Source: Glandiceps talaboti
Taxonomy: Eukaryota > Hemichordata > Enteropneusta > Spengelidae
NCBI RefSeq assembly: GCF_964340395.1
Contig: NC_135551.1
Coordinates: forward strand, 15,648,003 to 15,712,002
Length of the DNA: 64,000 nt
Direction: 5' to 3'
The translations under genes were made by a program, and so were the position numbers. The notes under the pieces are model-generated. The model saw only the letters and a program-made list of their open reading frames with translations. It did no database searches and had not been told where the DNA came from. Below, in pieces: positions 62,844 through 64,000 of the stretch (its first letter is position 1; each line of letters opens with the position of its first letter).

Positions 62844-64000
62844 TTTTTAAAAAAAAATCTGGAATCTATTAAAAGATATTTCCATAGAGTATATCAACTG
62901 TTTATCAGTGTAATTCTTCGTTAATGGTGTATTGTGTTGTTTTTGATGTTTTACCTAAACTATTGGTTGACGACCTCCTAAATAAATCCATAGCAGGTGT
63001 TAGGTGCGACAGGAAGAATAAGAATACTACTACATAATAGTAATATAGATTCACTGTCTTTGTTTCACCAGGATGTATAGTAATAGTTAAATAGGTTCTG
63101 TATATGACGTAAATGGTCCATTTTGTCACGTGACTAATTGTACAATACAGATTGTAATGGTATTTGATTTATTCAACTTTATCAAATCTATGTAGATGTT
63201 TTCATCTATGGGCTAATTCATTGTAATCAGAATGATTTTATTAAAACGATTGTAAATTTGCACTGAGGTGTTTTAAATATATAGATCCCGAGTATGGTGA
63301 CAAATAAGAATTTTCGTCGAAGTAGTGATATATTTTCAGTGATGTAGACTAAATATCCCGTTATTACTGTATAGCGTTATGTGTCTTTAGATCAAACAGT
63401 ACATTCAGTATTTGTCTTGTTATTAAACGAAAATAGTGACTGAGTCAACAAGAGTACATCTCATCACCAACAACAGTCTCTCTTGACAATATTACAATTT
63501 TACACGGACTGATTTTGAAGGTCACAACACTTTCAAAAAGGAGTAGACTGACGGTAATAATAAAAATACAATTTCATTGACAAAGTGAAGTTAAATTTCA
63601 ATCAACAAAGTTTCCAATACACTTTACAACCATGCTAAACAATTACACATTCTATATAACAAAATCATTCTCTATGTTTATCTTTTTAAATCATCAGTTA
63701 TTGATGTATAGATTGATATTTTTGGATTATTTCATTGCCAACCTTCACTATTGGTTACTAATAAACATATTTTGTTAAACCCTTGCAGTACATACCAAGT
63801 ACAAATTATAAAGTTACTCATGAAGTACGACTTACCAAATATAACTGTACAACTAATTGCTGCCGGCTTACAAACTGTCATGCTGGTTTGTTAAAACTCT
63901 TTGATTATTAATCAACCACACCGAAACTTAAAACGATTTAGTAGCTTACCGTTTGATAAACTTTCATTTACGATTTCCCTCATTCGAAACCATTTTTCAT
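62844..64000. promoter_or_regulatory. 5' flank of the DED gene, E-box at 63126
   Basis: The minus-strand 5' flank contains the full palindromic E-box TCACGTGA at 63126-63133, about 283 bp upstream of the start codon. The short minus-strand frame 62905-63129 begins at GTG inside this motif, is not in a supported exon, and is left out. The rest to the window end is AT-rich with no gene seen. Confidence 0.3.

Overview
This is a eukaryotic (animal) genomic window, AT-rich and dominated by repeats; nothing in it looks bacterial. Long (GA)n, (TA)n, (ATGT)n and (TAAA)n microsatellites, spliced-gene signals (GTAAGT donors, polypyrimidine/CAG acceptors), a death effector domain exon, and relics of DIRS, CR1/I-like LINE, Ty3/Gypsy, Penelope-like, Mutator-like and PIF/Harbinger-like elements point to a marine invertebrate metazoan. 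A deuterostome such as a lancelet or hemichordate would fit, but the phylum cannot be fixed from this sequence. Most open frames in the window are chance frames or microsatellite read-through.

Layout. 1-5.2 kb: a tRNA-derived sequence, then a 1.8 kb tandem duplication of a (GA)n-bearing module, ended by a LINE 5' fragment with a 2A-like motif. 5.6-8.3 kb: repeat tails and a Ty3/Gypsy RNase H relic. 8.3-10.5 kb and 23.65-25.9 kb: two diverged copies of one ~2.2 kb repeat. 11.8-18 kb: a broken coiled-coil reading frame split by a ~4.8 kb inverted-repeat element that itself carries a ~115-bp satellite and a smaller element. 18.4-22.1 kb: an element in an ACTATC microsatellite, then a two-exon Mutator-like transposase pseudogene whose intron holds a 1.26 kb element with 33-bp terminal repeats. 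26-31 kb: a CpG-containing region with one exon candidate, a ~45-bp repeat array and two TAA-flanked elements. 31.9-33.9 kb: a TTA-flanked element carrying, between two (TA)n tracts, a palindrome with an intact-looking hammerhead ribozyme core on each strand, later split by a long-inverted-repeat MITE. 35.3-37.7 kb: three more (GA)n modules. 39-48 kb: LINE and DIRS relics. 49.7-58.9 kb: repeated blocks that share a 33-36 nt exon-like island and include two more (GA)n modules. 56.4-56.8 kb: a minisatellite with one YY1-like core per unit. 59.7-61.2 kb: LINE 3' end and Penelope-like GIY-YIG relic. 61.5-64 kb: the only convincing host-gene sequence, a minus-strand first coding exon encoding a death effector domain, plus a possible plus-strand first exon.

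The coding sequences do not form one pathway. Most are dead mobile-element genes. The DED exon is part of a host gene whose remaining exons I could not identify. The most unusual structure is the double hammerhead palindrome at 32.1-32.6 kb. The most puzzling pattern is the (GA)n module, present eight times, in which a conserved CAG and a conserved GGTAAG flank only two to five variable bases on the minus strand.
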